Positions 8,251-17,450 of a DNA stretch of 64,000 bases are shown in pieces. The notes under the pieces were generated by a model that was not told where the DNA came from, ran no database searches, and saw only the letters and a list, made by a program, of their open reading frames with translations. The position numbers were made by a program, and so were the translations under genes. The stretch is taken from assembly GCF_928368155.1 (NCBI RefSeq), contig NZ_CAKMRU010000001.1, positions 440,001 to 504,000 of the forward strand, in the 5' to 3' direction. Position 1 is the stretch's first letter. Every line of letters starts with the position of its first letter. The stretch comes from Anaerococcus ihuae. GTDB taxonomy: Bacteria; Bacillota; Clostridia; Tissierellales; Peptoniphilaceae.

Positions 8251-10678
8251 GAAAAATTTTCCGATTTTCATTTCATTATTTATTGTAAGTTTATTTTTTA
8301 CAGTGATTTTTTATTATGGATATACAAACTTAAGGGCTAATTATGGATACTATATGGCTTCAAACTTTAATCATGCAGAGATTAAAGACAAATTATCAAG
8401 TGAAGATGTAGAAAAATTAAGATCAATTGAGGATTTAAAATTAGTTGGGAAAATGTCCCTTGATCTTGATAATGCAAAGTTTAATGATGATTTAATTGTT
8501 ATTAACTATCAAGATACAGATGTAAATAAGATGAGAGAGTTTTCTAGACTAAAAGACGGTAGATTTGCAAAAAACGAAAATGAGCTTGTCCTATCAGAAA
8601 GCCTTGTAAAGAAAAATAAACTTAAACTAGGATATAAAATTGAACTAGATTTTGGAAAAAGAATTTTAGACGGCAAAAAAATAGGTCCAACTAGTCCAAA
8701 TACCGACAGGGAAAAATTTGAAAAAACAAAATCTAAAAAATTTACTTTAGTGGGCGTTTATGGAGATGTTTATAATAAATATAGTAAACTAAACTTTGCC
8801 ATGGGCCTAGAAGATGAAATGAAATCTTTTAAAACATTTGTAAAATTTGATTCTTTTGAAGATGCCTACAAAAACAAAGATAAGATTCAAAAAGAAATAA
8901 ATAAAGCTTTGGGTAAGAATGTTAATTTAGAATTTTCTGAAAATCTAATAAACTATTATGGATTAGAAAATGAACCCTTACAAAACATAATGAGCCAAGC
9001 AATTATTATATTATCAGTACTAGTTTGTATAGGTGTATTTATATTTTTTATTAAAAATATTTTTTGGGTTTGGGGACTTAGAAAAATTAGAGAGCTTTCA
9101 ATATACAAATCCATAGGTTCTACAAATGGACAAATTTATTTATTGCTTTTAAAAGAAGGACTTCTAATAACTGCAATTCCAATAATTTTGGGACATATTT
9201 CGGGTTTTACTTTTATATATTATTTATATAAAAATATAAAAGTAGGAGAAGGAATAAGTGCCTTTGAACTAGTAAAATTTAATCCCTTATTAACTTTAGC
9301 AATACTTTTGCTTTCTTTCATTGTTGTTGGTCTTGCAATAAAATCTCCTGCCAAAAAGATTTCAAAAATCAACATCATTGATGGAATTAGGGGGAATATA
9401 GATTTTTCAAAATCAAAAAAGAAAAGAGCCAAAGATTTTTGGAAAGAATTAAAACTAAATAATATAGCATCAATAAAATCACAAAGATACATTTCTGCAA
9501 TAGGTATTCTTATAATTTCAGTATTTATAATTGTAATAGGAATATCAACTTATTACAGAGATTTTTCACATTTTGATGATGGATATAATTTATCTGTTGA
9601 TTATTTTAGTGAAAAAAATCAAGTCCCAAAAATATTAATAGAAATTACAAATAAAATTCCAAATGAAAAATCTTATATATCAAAAGAAAAATATGTACAA
9701 GTGAAAAATAATAATGAATTTTCACAAGAAGCAAAGAAAGCTGGTCTAGACAAAGAAGCAGAAAAAAATATCAAAAAATATAAAGAAGATGGAATAGATG
9801 GATTTATCATAGCTTTGGAAGAGAAGGATTTAAAAGAGCTTGGAGGGGAAAAGGGCGAATTTATTTTATATAATACAATCCAAGAAGATTCCTCTATTCC
9901 AATAGCTAAGGCAAAGAGAATTCCATATTTTGAAAATCCGCAGAGTTTAGATATTAACTTTGAAAATGATTATAATAAGACTATTAAAATTTCAAAGATA
10001 ATAACAGATTTGGGAAAATATAAGTCAAGAACAATGCCTTTTGATGTAAAAGTTTATACAGATTTTGACACTTATTTTAAACTTATGGAAGAAGCAGGTG
10101 ATGAGAAATACACAAATTATGCCTATACTTTAAATATGAAGGTAAAAGATTCTGACAGCAAAGACGTAAAAGAATATGTAGAATCCATGATTAGAAGTAA
10201 AATCTCACCAGAGGATCGCTTTAATATCACAACAGGTGAAGAAAGTGAAAAAAATAGATATAATGACTTGAAAAGTCTAATAAAAATTGTAATAGGTATT
10301 GCTTCAATAATCTTTGTACTAAATATAACTAACGGATACTCATCCATTAATTTAAGTTTAATGAGTAGAAAAAAAGAAATCGGAAGTTTATATTCATGTG
10401 GAATGGATTTAGACAAATTGAAAAATACTTATCAAAAAGAATTTATTGGTGAACAAGTAAAGTCATTTATTATTGCAGTTCTTGTAAGTTTAGGACTAAT
10501 GCTTATAATTTCAATAATTTCTACTGATCTTAAACTGATAACATTAATTAGATATTATGACTATAAAAGCTTTTTAGGATTTTCTTTTATAGTTTATGGA
10601 ATAAATCTACTTATTTATCACTTCTCCTTAAAGAAAATATTAGATAGACCAACTATTGATTTGATTAGGACAATTTAG
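8243..10678 (+). CDS. FtsX-like ABC transporter permease
   Basis: About 811 residues. One N-terminal helix is followed by a large extracellular domain (about 40-240), three helices, a second helix plus extracellular domain (about 425-670) and a final group of three helices: the doubled FtsX/MacB-PCD layout. I chose ATG 8243, eight bases after GGGAGA and overlapping the ATPase stop (ATGAATAA), over upstream in-frame starts. Such pairs expel antimicrobial peptides, lipoproteins or drugs. The adjacent two-component genes favour a peptide-antibiotic detoxification role. Confidence 0.88.
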   Translation: MNKKNFPIFISLFIVSLFFTVIFYYGYTNLRANYGYYMASNFNHAEIKDKLSSEDVEKLRSIEDLKLVGKMSLDLDNAKFNDDLIVINYQDTDVNKMREFSRLKDGRFAKNENELVLSESLVKKNKLKLGYKIELDFGKRILDGKKIGPTSPNTDREKFEKTKSKKFTLVGVYGDVYNKYSKLNFAMGLEDEMKSFKTFVKFDSFEDAYKNKDKIQKEINKALGKNVNLEFSENLINYYGLENEPLQNIMSQAIIILSVLVCIGVFIFFIKNIFWVWGLRKIRELSIYKSIGSTNGQIYLLLLKEGLLITAIPIILGHISGFTFIYYLYKNIKVGEGISAFELVKFNPLLTLAILLLSFIVVGLAIKSPAKKISKINIIDGIRGNIDFSKSKKKRAKDFWKELKLNNIASIKSQRYISAIGILIISVFIIVIGISTYYRDFSHFDDGYNLSVDYFSEKNQVPKILIEITNKIPNEKSYISKEKYVQVKNNNEFSQEAKKAGLDKEAEKNIKKYKEDGIDGFIIALEEKDLKELGGEKGEFILYNTIQEDSSIPIAKAKRIPYFENPQSLDINFENDYNKTIKISKIITDLGKYKSRTMPFDVKVYTDFDTYFKLMEEAGDEKYTNYAYTLNMKVKDSDSKDVKEYVESMIRSKISPEDRFNITTGEESEKNRYNDLKSLIKIVIGIASIIFVLNITNGYSSINLSLMSRKKEIGSLYSCGMDLDKLKNTYQKEFIGEQVKSFIIAVLVSLGLMLIISIISTDLKLITLIRYYDYKSFLGFSFIVYGINLLIYHFSLKKILDRPTIDLIRTI

Positions 10679-10763
10679 AAAAATATCCATTTCTAGAAAT
10701 TTTAAATTGTTAATATAATTAGCTAAGTTATATAATAAAAATATAAATAGAAATGGAGTAAAT

Positions 10764-11234
10764 ATGCTTGTTAGACGATTTGAAAAAAATGATGCAGAAG
10801 AAGTTTCCAAACTTATTATAAAAACTTTAAGAACTACAAATATAAAAGATTATTCAAAAGCCTATATTGAAAAAGGTGTAAAAATTTTAAATGCTAAAAA
10901 TATAATTGAAAAAGCACACACTAGACATTTTTATTTGGTTTGTCTTGATGAAAAAATTATCGGTTGTGGATCTATAGGATACGATGAAGAAAAGGAAGAG
11001 TCTTGTTTTTATACTATTTTTGTTTTGCCTGAATATCAAGGAAATGGAATAGGAAGACTAATTGTAAAAAATCTTGAAAAGGATGAGTACGCTAGAAAGT
11101 CAAAAAAAATTATAGTTCCATCTTCTATTACTGCGAAATCTTTTTATTTAAAATTGGGATATAAGAGAAAATATCAAAGTGATATTCCAAATGAAGACGG
11201 ATTATTTATATTAGAAAAATCTAAAAATATTTGA
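10764..11234 (+). CDS. GNAT family N-acetyltransferase
   Basis: 156 residues with the acetyl-CoA loop EYQGNGIGRLIV (motif A) and the late SSITAKSFYLKLGYKRK segment. AATGGAG precedes the ATG. A decayed paralogue with many identical stretches lies 5 kb downstream at 15800-16241, so this gene has been duplicated locally. Acceptor unknown. The closing FILEKSK pattern is shared with the dead copy, which confirms the reading frame here. Confidence 0.87.
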   Translation: MLVRRFEKNDAEEVSKLIIKTLRTTNIKDYSKAYIEKGVKILNAKNIIEKAHTRHFYLVCLDEKIIGCGSIGYDEEKEESCFYTIFVLPEYQGNGIGRLIVKNLEKDEYARKSKKIIVPSSITAKSFYLKLGYKRKYQSDIPNEDGLFILEKSKNI

Positions 11235-11289
11235 ATTGTTTTAAAAAGGGTAGTAATAGAATGAAAGAGAAAATTATTAGCAGGTAAAG

Positions 11290-12364
11290 ATGGTAAATAA
11301 AAAAGATAAAAGCAAAGATAGTTTTATTAAGGCTCCATTGACACCAGAGGGAGTTAAAAAGATTGACCCTGTTAAAGATAATGATAAGATTAAAGATTTA
11401 GAAAAAAATAAGGTTGACAATAAGAAAAAGGCTTTTACAACTAACAAGGGCCTAAAGATGGCCGAAGAAGAGTTTTCTCTTAAGGCTGGAAGAAGAGGAC
11501 CAACTTTACTTGAAGATTTTCATTTAAGAGAAAAAATAATGCACTTTGATCACGAAAGAATTCCTGAAAGAATAGTTCACGCTCGAGGTGTTGGTGCTCA
11601 TGGTATTTTTAAATGTACAAAAGATATGAGCAAATTTATTTACTAAAAAAGGCAAAGAAACTCCTTTATTTTCAAGAATATCTACAGTAGCAGGATCTAG
11701 AGGTTCAACTGATACTCCTCGTGATGTTCGTGGTTTTGCTATAAAATTTTATACAGAAGAAGGAAACTATGGTATAGCTGTAAATAATATGCCAGTATTT
11801 ATTATTCAAGATGCAATGAAGTTTCCGGATTTTGTTCATGCAGTAAAGCCTGAGCCTGATACAGAAGTCCCTCAAGCTCAATCAGTTCATGATACTTTTT
11901 GGGATTTTGTAACTCGTAATCAAGAGTCTACTCATATGGTTATGTGGCAAATGAGTGATAGGGCAATTCCTCTAAGTCTTCGTATGATAGATGGTTTTGG
12001 AATTTATACTTTTAGGTGGATAAATGATGAGGGGAAGGCAACTTTTGTAAGATATCAATGGAATCCTCAATTAGTAGTTCACTCAAGAGTTTGGGATGAA
12101 ACTCTTAAAGTTTCTGGAAATGATCCTGATAGTCAAAGAAAAGATTTGTACGAAGCTATTGATGAAGGAAATTATCCAGTTTGGGATTTTTGCGTTCAAC
12201 TTTTACCAGAAGAAAAAGAACATGACTTTACTTTTGATATCCTAGATCCAACAAAAGTTTGGCCTGAAGAAGATATACCAAAGATTAAAATAGGAGAAAT
12301 GATTTTTAATAGAAATGTTGACAATTATTTTGCAGAAACAGAACAAGTTGCCTTTTTCATTTAT
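11290..12364 (+). pseudogene. Catalase, frameshifted and 3'-truncated
   Basis: Two fragments of a monofunctional haem catalase. The first (11290-11646) has the catalytic-histidine block [12 protein letters not shown]; the second, in another frame from about 11643, continues [32 protein letters not shown], the catalytic Asn in NNMPVF, and on to NRNVDNYFAETEQVAF. Compared with the family, about 14 bases are missing at 11640, which breaks the frame. The gene ends abruptly after EQVAF, before the haem-ligand tyrosine region. Fragments of an older transposase and then an IS follow. It cannot make active catalase. Confidence 0.92.
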
Positions 12365-12552
12365 GGGTCTGTAAATAATTTTGTGTATCAACCTAAATCC
12401 TGATAAAAGGGTAAGGGTTGATACATTTTTTATGTATCAATGTTTGTCCATCCCTATAGGAATGGAGCTTTTCTTAATTTTACTTGGGCTTAATAAACTG
12501 TCAAATTTTCATGAAAATTTGCAGCTGATTTCATACTAAATTTTTAGCTTAA

Positions 12553-13767
12553 TTAAAACCTCCCTTCAAAAAATATTGATAATTGGGATAAGATTTGATC
12601 CCAACCACGTATTCTACTTGTCCATTTGCTTGAGGCATCTACCATTGCTAGATACAAGCTTTTTTGTAGTGCGTAGTCATTTGGAAATATGGTTTTATTT
12701 TTGGTCACTTTTCTTAGTTGTCTATTGAAGTTTTCCATAGCGTTTGTTGTATATATTAGTCTTCTTATTCCTTCTGGATATTTAAAATATGTCGATAATT
12801 CTGTCCAGTTGTTTTTCCAAGAGCTTACACACATTGGGTATTTTTTACTCCATTTTTCTTCAAAGACTCCTAAATTTGTTAAGGCTAAGTCTTCTGTTGG
12901 TGCCTTGTATACTGCTTTTAGGTCTTTCATCAATTCTTTTATATCTTTGTATGACACATATTTAGTTGAGTTTCTTATTTGATGGATTATACATTTTTGT
13001 ATTTCTGCTTTTGGGTATACTGTTTCTATTGCTTGGCTAAATCCTGGTAGATTGTCTGTTGAGAAGATTAATACATCTTCTAGTCCTCTTTCTTTTAGCT
13101 GATTTAATACTAAGAGCCAATATTTACTTGATTCATTTTCTCCTACCCATAGTCCTAGTATTTCTTTAAATCCTTCTAGGTTGTAGCCTAAGGCAATGTA
13201 TACTGCTTTTTTGACTACTATGTTGTTTTCTCTTACGTGGTAGTGAATGGCGTCTAAAAAAACCATAGGATAGATTTTTTCTAGTGGTCTATTTTGCCAC
13301 TCTTCTATAGTTGGTAGTATTTTGTTGGTTATTTTACTTACCATTGTTTCTGATATGCCAAAACCATAAATATCTTTGATGTGAGATGATATGTCTCTTG
13401 TTGTCATTCCTTTGCCATACATTGATATTATTTGATTTTCTATGTTTGATATGTCTTTTTCATATTTCTTTAATGATTGTGGTTCAAATGTTCCTTCTCT
13501 ATCCCTTGGTATGTTTAAATCTATATTTCCGTAAGATGATCTAACTGTTTTCTTGCTTGTGCCATTTCTAGTGTTTAATGATAGTGGTTTTTCACCGTAT
13601 TCATAGTCTAAATGCTCATCTAATTCTGCTTTTAAAAGTTCTTCCATTGTATCACCTAAGAGATCTTTTAGTGCTTCTTGAATGTCGTGTGCACTTTGAG
13701 GCTGATATTCTTCAATTAACATTTTTGCTATTTTGCTTCTTTTTGTTTCCGGTCTTTTTCTTGGCAT
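12553..13767 (-). CDS. IS256-family (Mutator-type) transposase
   Basis: 404-residue DDE transposase. Recognisable blocks are VFLDAIHYHVRE (first catalytic Asp), the stretch around FSTDNLPGFSQAI (second Asp), the IQKCIIHQIRNSTKYV motif and the late TTNAMENFNRQLRK with the catalytic Glu, all in the order known for the family. Full length with no frameshift, so likely active. AGGAGG stands seven bases before the ATG but lies wholly inside a 12-bp hairpin arm, which should restrain translation from read-through transcripts. Confidence 0.95.
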   Translation of the reverse strand: MPRKRPETKRSKIAKMLIEEYQPQSAHDIQEALKDLLGDTMEELLKAELDEHLDYEYGEKPLSLNTRNGTSKKTVRSSYGNIDLNIPRDREGTFEPQSLKKYEKDISNIENQIISMYGKGMTTRDISSHIKDIYGFGISETMVSKITNKILPTIEEWQNRPLEKIYPMVFLDAIHYHVRENNIVVKKAVYIALGYNLEGFKEILGLWVGENESSKYWLLVLNQLKERGLEDVLIFSTDNLPGFSQAIETVYPKAEIQKCIIHQIRNSTKYVSYKDIKELMKDLKAVYKAPTEDLALTNLGVFEEKWSKKYPMCVSSWKNNWTELSTYFKYPEGIRRLIYTTNAMENFNRQLRKVTKNKTIFPNDYALQKSLYLAMVDASSKWTSRIRGWDQILSQLSIFFEGRF

Positions 13768-13774
13768 AAAAATT

Positions 13775-13810
13775 CCTCCTGATTAGTTTTTCTTTACCCT
13801 AATCAGGAGG
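13775..13810 (-). promoter_or_regulatory. Hairpin that buries the transposase ribosome binding site
   Basis: Arms 13775-13786 and 13799-13810 are a perfect 12-bp inverted repeat (CCTCCTGATTAG / CTAATCAGGAGG) with a 12-base loop. On the minus strand the second arm ends in AGGAGG, the ribosome binding site of the transposase. A transcript entering from outside the IS would carry both arms and hide the site; one started inside the loop or second arm would not. Confidence 0.75.
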
Positions 13811-13839
13811 TTTCTATACACAAAATTTTACACAGTCTC

Positions 13840-14246
13840 TCATTTATTCCTATTGCAATATGACAAGCTTTTGATACTACTCGATTGTTTTCCCTTACTT
13901 TTATGTATACTACATCTACAATTATGTAGGGATACTTAGTAGCACTTATGTCTCTATTTCTCCATAGTTTTACTTCTTCGTCAAGTTCTTTAGTTAGGGA
14001 TAATACAAAGGATTTAGAATATTTTTTACCATACATATTTTGTTTCACCTTGGATACTTTTCTTACTTGTACTCCATGTACATACATTTCTAGTATGGTT
14101 GTAAGTAGAGCTTTTTCATTTCTTTGATATCTTTCAAAAATTTCAGTTGAGAATTTACCATCTCTCGTTCTAGGTACTCTTAAGGTTAATGTTCCTATTT
14201 TTGTTGTATAGTCACGTTCATAGTAGCCATAACGAAAAGTACTTCT
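13840..14246 (-). pseudogene. Fragment of a second, older IS256-family transposase
   Basis: On the minus strand a continuous frame from a stop at 14249 down to the IS boundary reads RYGYYERDYTTKIGTL, then PRTRDGKFSTEIFERYQRN, then KYPYIIVDVVYIKVREN and ACHIAIGINE. These are N-terminal and first-Asp blocks of a different IS256-group transposase. It lacks the true N-terminus and everything after GINE, where the intact IS now sits. Its sequence differs clearly from the intact copy, so it belongs to an unrelated, earlier insertion. Confidence 0.88.
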
Positions 14247-14431
14247 TTACTGACTTTATCTTAATACGTGATAGCAAATATATTTATTAAGATATTTTGT
14301 AAGTAAGTATACAGATAAAGTAAAATTTTTTTTACAAACTTGCTTTTAAATTTGATTTTATTATAGTAAATATATAGAAAAAATCAGAAATTTTATTGTA
14401 TAAATTAATGAAAAATTAAAAGGGGTTAGAA

Positions 14432-15133
14432 ATGTATCGACTTTATCAAAAAAATGAACTTAATTTTGCAATTTTTTGGATTGTCATTTACTGTTTGATT
14501 ACTAGTTCAATTAGGGGAAAGTTTGGGGATGAAAGTTTCTTTATGCTCATCGGACTAATCTTTATTGCTTTTTCTATTACTTTTTTTATAAATAATCATA
14601 AGCTTAAAGAAAAATATGGTCTTGATAAGTATCCAGAAAATTCCAAGAGATATTTGTACTTTATTCCAGTATGGATTCTTGTAACTGGCAATTTATGGGG
14701 TGGGCTTAATCTTGTTTATTCTGGGATTTTCCAAGTATGGTCTATTATTTCAATGCTTTTAATTGGATACATAGAAGAGATAATTTTTCGTGGTTTTTTA
14801 TTTAAGGCTATTCTAGAAAAAGATGGGGCAAAAAAGTCTATCATAATTGTAGCTATAACTTTTGGCATTGGTCATATTGTTAATCTATTTGCTGGCCAAG
14901 CGAGTCTAGAAACGCTAGCTCAAGTATTTTTCGCCATTGCTTGGGGTTTTATAATGGTAGTTATTTTTTATAAAAGTAAGAGTTTAATTCCATGCATTAT
15001 TGCACATGGATTGATAGATGCTTTTTCTAAATTTGGCGTAGAAGGTTCATTTTCTCAGTGGATTTATATAGTTGCGACAATTATAATTGCATTTTTTTAC
15101 TGCAAATATTTGTTGAAACTTGAGGATAAATAA
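14432..15133 (+). CDS. CPBP family intramembrane metalloprotease
   Basis: 233 residues with about seven or eight membrane helices. The three CPBP (Abi/Rce1-like) motifs are present: EEIIFRGFLF (EExxxR), the FxxxH as FGIGHIVN and the last histidine in IIAHGLIDAF. The family cleaves or modifies membrane-embedded substrates and in Gram-positive bacteria is often tied to bacteriocin immunity or processing. AAAAGGGG precedes the ATG. No bacteriocin gene is visible nearby, so the substrate is open. Confidence 0.9.
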   Translation: MYRLYQKNELNFAIFWIVIYCLITSSIRGKFGDESFFMLIGLIFIAFSITFFINNHKLKEKYGLDKYPENSKRYLYFIPVWILVTGNLWGGLNLVYSGIFQVWSIISMLLIGYIEEIIFRGFLFKAILEKDGAKKSIIIVAITFGIGHIVNLFAGQASLETLAQVFFAIAWGFIMVVIFYKSKSLIPCIIAHGLIDAFSKFGVEGSFSQWIYIVATIIIAFFYCKYLLKLEDK

Positions 15134-15351
15134 AATTTGGTTTGGTTGAATTTACTTTTAATAATGTTTTAAATAATATAATAGGAAAAAACAAAGGGAT
15201 TAGATCAATTTAAAATTTTGTCATATAGTATTTTTAAATAACAATAAATGAATTTAATCTTAGCTTGTTCATATTACAAACAATAATGATGATATAATAA
15301 TGTAAAGAAGTAAAAAGATTTGCTTGTAGAAAAATTTAATAATATTTAGCA

Positions 15352-15822
15352 TTGAAATGCGTTAGAGGAAAAATTGATAGCAGATTAGAAATACGTAGTA
15401 GTAGATTAAAAAATATAAATTTGAGTTTATTTGGTATCCTTATGATAATAATTTCAGCATTTATGCTATTAGCTGGACTTTGTGGAGGCAGTATTTTATA
15501 TAATATATTCACAATTTTTATTGGACTGTTTGGAACATTGTTTTTTGGAGCGGCAACATTGTTTTACATTAGAAATATTTTTATAATCAAACCTGTTTTG
15601 ATTTTAGAAAACGATGGATTTTATGAAAATTCAAGCATATTGTCTATGAAAAATTCTTTAATAAGTTGGGACACAGTTAAGAAGATAAAAAATATGCCTA
15701 TGATGGGTCAAGGAATGGTATCAATATTTATGAAAGATCAGGATGCATATTTGGATAAGTTACCATTATTTAAAAGGTTAATAACTAAAAAGTTGCTTAA
15801 AAAGTTTCTAATCTTATTATAA
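15352..15822 (+). CDS. STM3941-like membrane protein, probably 3'-truncated
   Basis: Two membrane helices (about 25-45 and 50-75) followed by KPVLILENDGFYENSS and SLISWDTVKKI, which resemble the STM3941 family. Homology stops near LLKK at about 15800; the last residues are read from a decayed acetyltransferase gene, so this is a fusion at a deletion junction. The start is unclear: TTG 15352 has no ribosome binding site, and the conserved part begins only near residue 14. Likely a damaged gene; product doubtful. Confidence 0.5.
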   Translation: MKCVRGKIDSRLEIRSSRLKNINLSLFGILMIIISAFMLLAGLCGGSILYNIFTIFIGLFGTLFFGAATLFYIRNIFIIKPVLILENDGFYENSSILSMKNSLISWDTVKKIKNMPMMGQGMVSIFMKDQDAYLDKLPLFKRLITKKLLKKFLILL

Positions 15823-16241
15823 AAATTTTAAGAATAACTAATATAAAAGATTATTCAAATGCTTATATTGAAAATGGAGTAAGAATATAAAATTCTGAAA
15901 ATATAGTAGAGAAATCTCAATTTATACATTTTTAGGTGGTATTTAATTATGAGAAAATTATTGGCTGTGGATCTAACGGATATGATGAAGATAAAGAAGT
16001 ATCTTGTTTTTATACTATTTTTGTTTTACCAGAATATCAAGATAGGGTAGTTTGAAATAAGATTGTTAGAACTCTTGAATATGATGAATATACTAAGAAG
16101 TCGAAAAAAATTATAGTTCCATATTCTATAACTGCAAAATCTTTTTATTTAAAATTGAGCTATAAGAGCAAATATTCAAGTGATAATCCAAATGAAGATG
16201 GATTATTTATTTTAGAAAAATCAAGGTATAAAAAATTATAA
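15800..16241 (+). pseudogene. Decayed paralogue of the 10764 acetyltransferase
   Basis: Reading across frames gives LIIKILRITNIKDYSNAY, KIIGCGSNGYDEDKE, SCFYTIFVLPEYQD and IIVPYSITAKSFYLKL, each close to the GNAT encoded at 10764-11234. There are stop codons in the middle (for example where the motif A glycines should be) and frame changes, and the first 15 or so codons are missing. It is a local duplicate that has lost function. Its start coincides with the truncation of the upstream membrane gene. Confidence 0.9.
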
Positions 16242-16387
16242 ATTCGTATTTGATATAATAATTTTAAATGAGATTGCTTATAGTTGTTTTTATAAAGAAA
16301 AAGCTGTAAAATATGGTTATTATTTAATAAAAAAGACAGTAATTAAGTGAAAATAGTTAAATATATTAGAATTTAAGGAGGAAAAAT

Positions 16388-16699
16388 ATGAAACTAGAAG
16401 ATTTTACAGATAAAGAAAAAAAAGAAATTAATGATGGACTTTCTACTGCAGAAATTAGTGATAAGGAGGCCGGAGATAAAATTTTAGCTCTTCTTCCAGA
16501 TGGGTGGATCAAAAAAATTCCGTTTTTTGTTAGAAAGCATTCAACTACAAAAACAATTGAAAGAATTGCTAATGATTATCCTGAACTTTTTGCCATTGCA
16601 AAAAAAGAAGGAGAACTACCAGAAAAAGAGCGTGAAGAATTAAGAAAAATTATAACAGATATTTTCCGTGAAAAAATGGAAAAACATAATATAAAATAA
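16388..16699 (+). CDS. Small conserved-looking helical protein, unknown function
   Basis: 103 residues, charged and predicted mostly helical, ending in a K/E-rich stretch (GELPEKEREELRKIITDIFREKMEKHN). TAAGGAGG lies before the ATG. No cysteines, no membrane segment and no motif I can name. It ends 43 bases before the SIMPL-domain gene start and could share its transcript. Real coding is supported by the strong start and clean frame; function unknown. Confidence 0.7.
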   Translation: MKLEDFTDKEKKEINDGLSTAEISDKEAGDKILALLPDGWIKKIPFFVRKHSTTKTIERIANDYPELFAIAKKEGELPEKEREELRKIITDIFREKMEKHNIK

Positions 16700-16741
16700 A
16701 TTTCTACAATAAAAACCAAATTGATTAATGGAGATAAAATT

Positions 16742-17395
16742 ATGGAAAGAAAAATCAGAGTTACTGGAAAGGGTAAGATAAGCATTAAACCTGACCTAAT
16801 AAGATTAAATATTAAAGCTTCTGATGTTTTAAAAAAATATGAAGATTGTATAAATAAGTCTTCAAAAAGTATTAAGGAACTAAGAAAAATTATAGAAAAC
16901 TCTGAACTTAATCCAAATGATTTAAAAACTACTGAATTTTCTGTCGATACAGAATACAAATCTTACTATGAAAATGATATTTATAAGCGTGAATTTCAAG
17001 GATACAAATATGTTCATAACTTATATATAAATTTTCCAAATGATAATGATTTGTTGGGAAAAGTTTTGTATGAGCTTTCAAAAAGTAAAACTGATTATGA
17101 ACTTTCAATTAATTATACTGTAAAAGATATAGAATCAGCAAAAAATAAATTACTTGCAAAAGCAGTCGAAGATTCAAAAACAAAAGCAAGTATACTTGCA
17201 AAAGCTAGTGAGGTTTTGCTTGGAGAAATAATTTCCATTGATTATTCTTGGGATGAAATAGAAGTTTTTTCAAAACCTATTGATGATTTTGTTATTAATG
17301 GAGCTCAAAGTTTTGACAGTAAAATTGATATTGATATAGAAGCAGATGATATAGATTTGTCTGATACAGTGACTATAGTTTGGGAAATAAAATAA
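16742..17395 (+). CDS. SIMPL-domain (DUF541) protein
   Basis: 217 residues with the SIMPL start (RKIRVTGKGKISIKPDLIRLNIKAS) and the internal repeat-like DYELSINYTVKDIESAKNKLLAKAVEDSKTKA segment seen in the YggE/BP26 family. I chose ATG 16742 eight bases after GGAG; TTG 16721 is weaker. Unlike many members there is no signal peptide, so it appears cytoplasmic. The family's role is poorly known, with links to oxidative stress and envelope functions. A good terminator follows. Confidence 0.85.
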   Translation: MERKIRVTGKGKISIKPDLIRLNIKASDVLKKYEDCINKSSKSIKELRKIIENSELNPNDLKTTEFSVDTEYKSYYENDIYKREFQGYKYVHNLYINFPNDNDLLGKVLYELSKSKTDYELSINYTVKDIESAKNKLLAKAVEDSKTKASILAKASEVLLGEIISIDYSWDEIEVFSKPIDDFVINGAQSFDSKIDIDIEADDIDLSDTVTIVWEIK

Positions 17396-17421
17396 ATTTA
17401 AAATTACAAATATTATTTAAG

Positions 17422-17450
17422 GCGAAAGAGAAATCTTTCGCTATTTTTTT
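17422..17450 (+). terminator. Intrinsic terminator after the SIMPL gene
   Basis: GCGAAAGA (17422-17429) pairs perfectly with TCTTTCGC (17434-17441), then TATTTTTTT. The T-run runs directly into the -35 box of the next promoter. Confidence 0.85.

Larger units (their letters stand above)
12365..13839 (-). mobile_element. IS256-family insertion sequence, 1475 bp, with 8-bp target duplication
   Basis: The terminal inverted repeats align over 24 bases without gaps and match at 19: the left end starts GGGTCTGT at 12365, the right end (read inwards on the minus strand from 13839) starts GAGACTGT, and both end in ATTTTGTGTAT. The element is flanked by TCATTTAT at 12357-12364 and again at 13840-13847, an 8-bp duplication typical of IS256. 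Inside are one transposase gene (minus) and subterminal hairpins at both ends (12384-12425, 12418-12440 and 13775-13810). Intact and probably recent. Confidence 0.92.

Noticed and set aside
12480-12530. Left end of the IS at the ACTGTCAAATTTT sequence near 12494
   Set aside because: The better match to the right end, combined with the exact TCATTTAT duplication, places the left end at 12365.
12689-12982. Plus-strand open frame within the IS
   Set aside because: Shadow of the transposase gene on the other strand; no ribosome site and no recognisable protein.
14252-14320. Terminal repeats (ACTTTATC / GATAAAGT) of the older IS
   Set aside because: Eight-base arms 53 bases apart resemble the start of IS256 ends, but they enclose no transposase and are too short to call.
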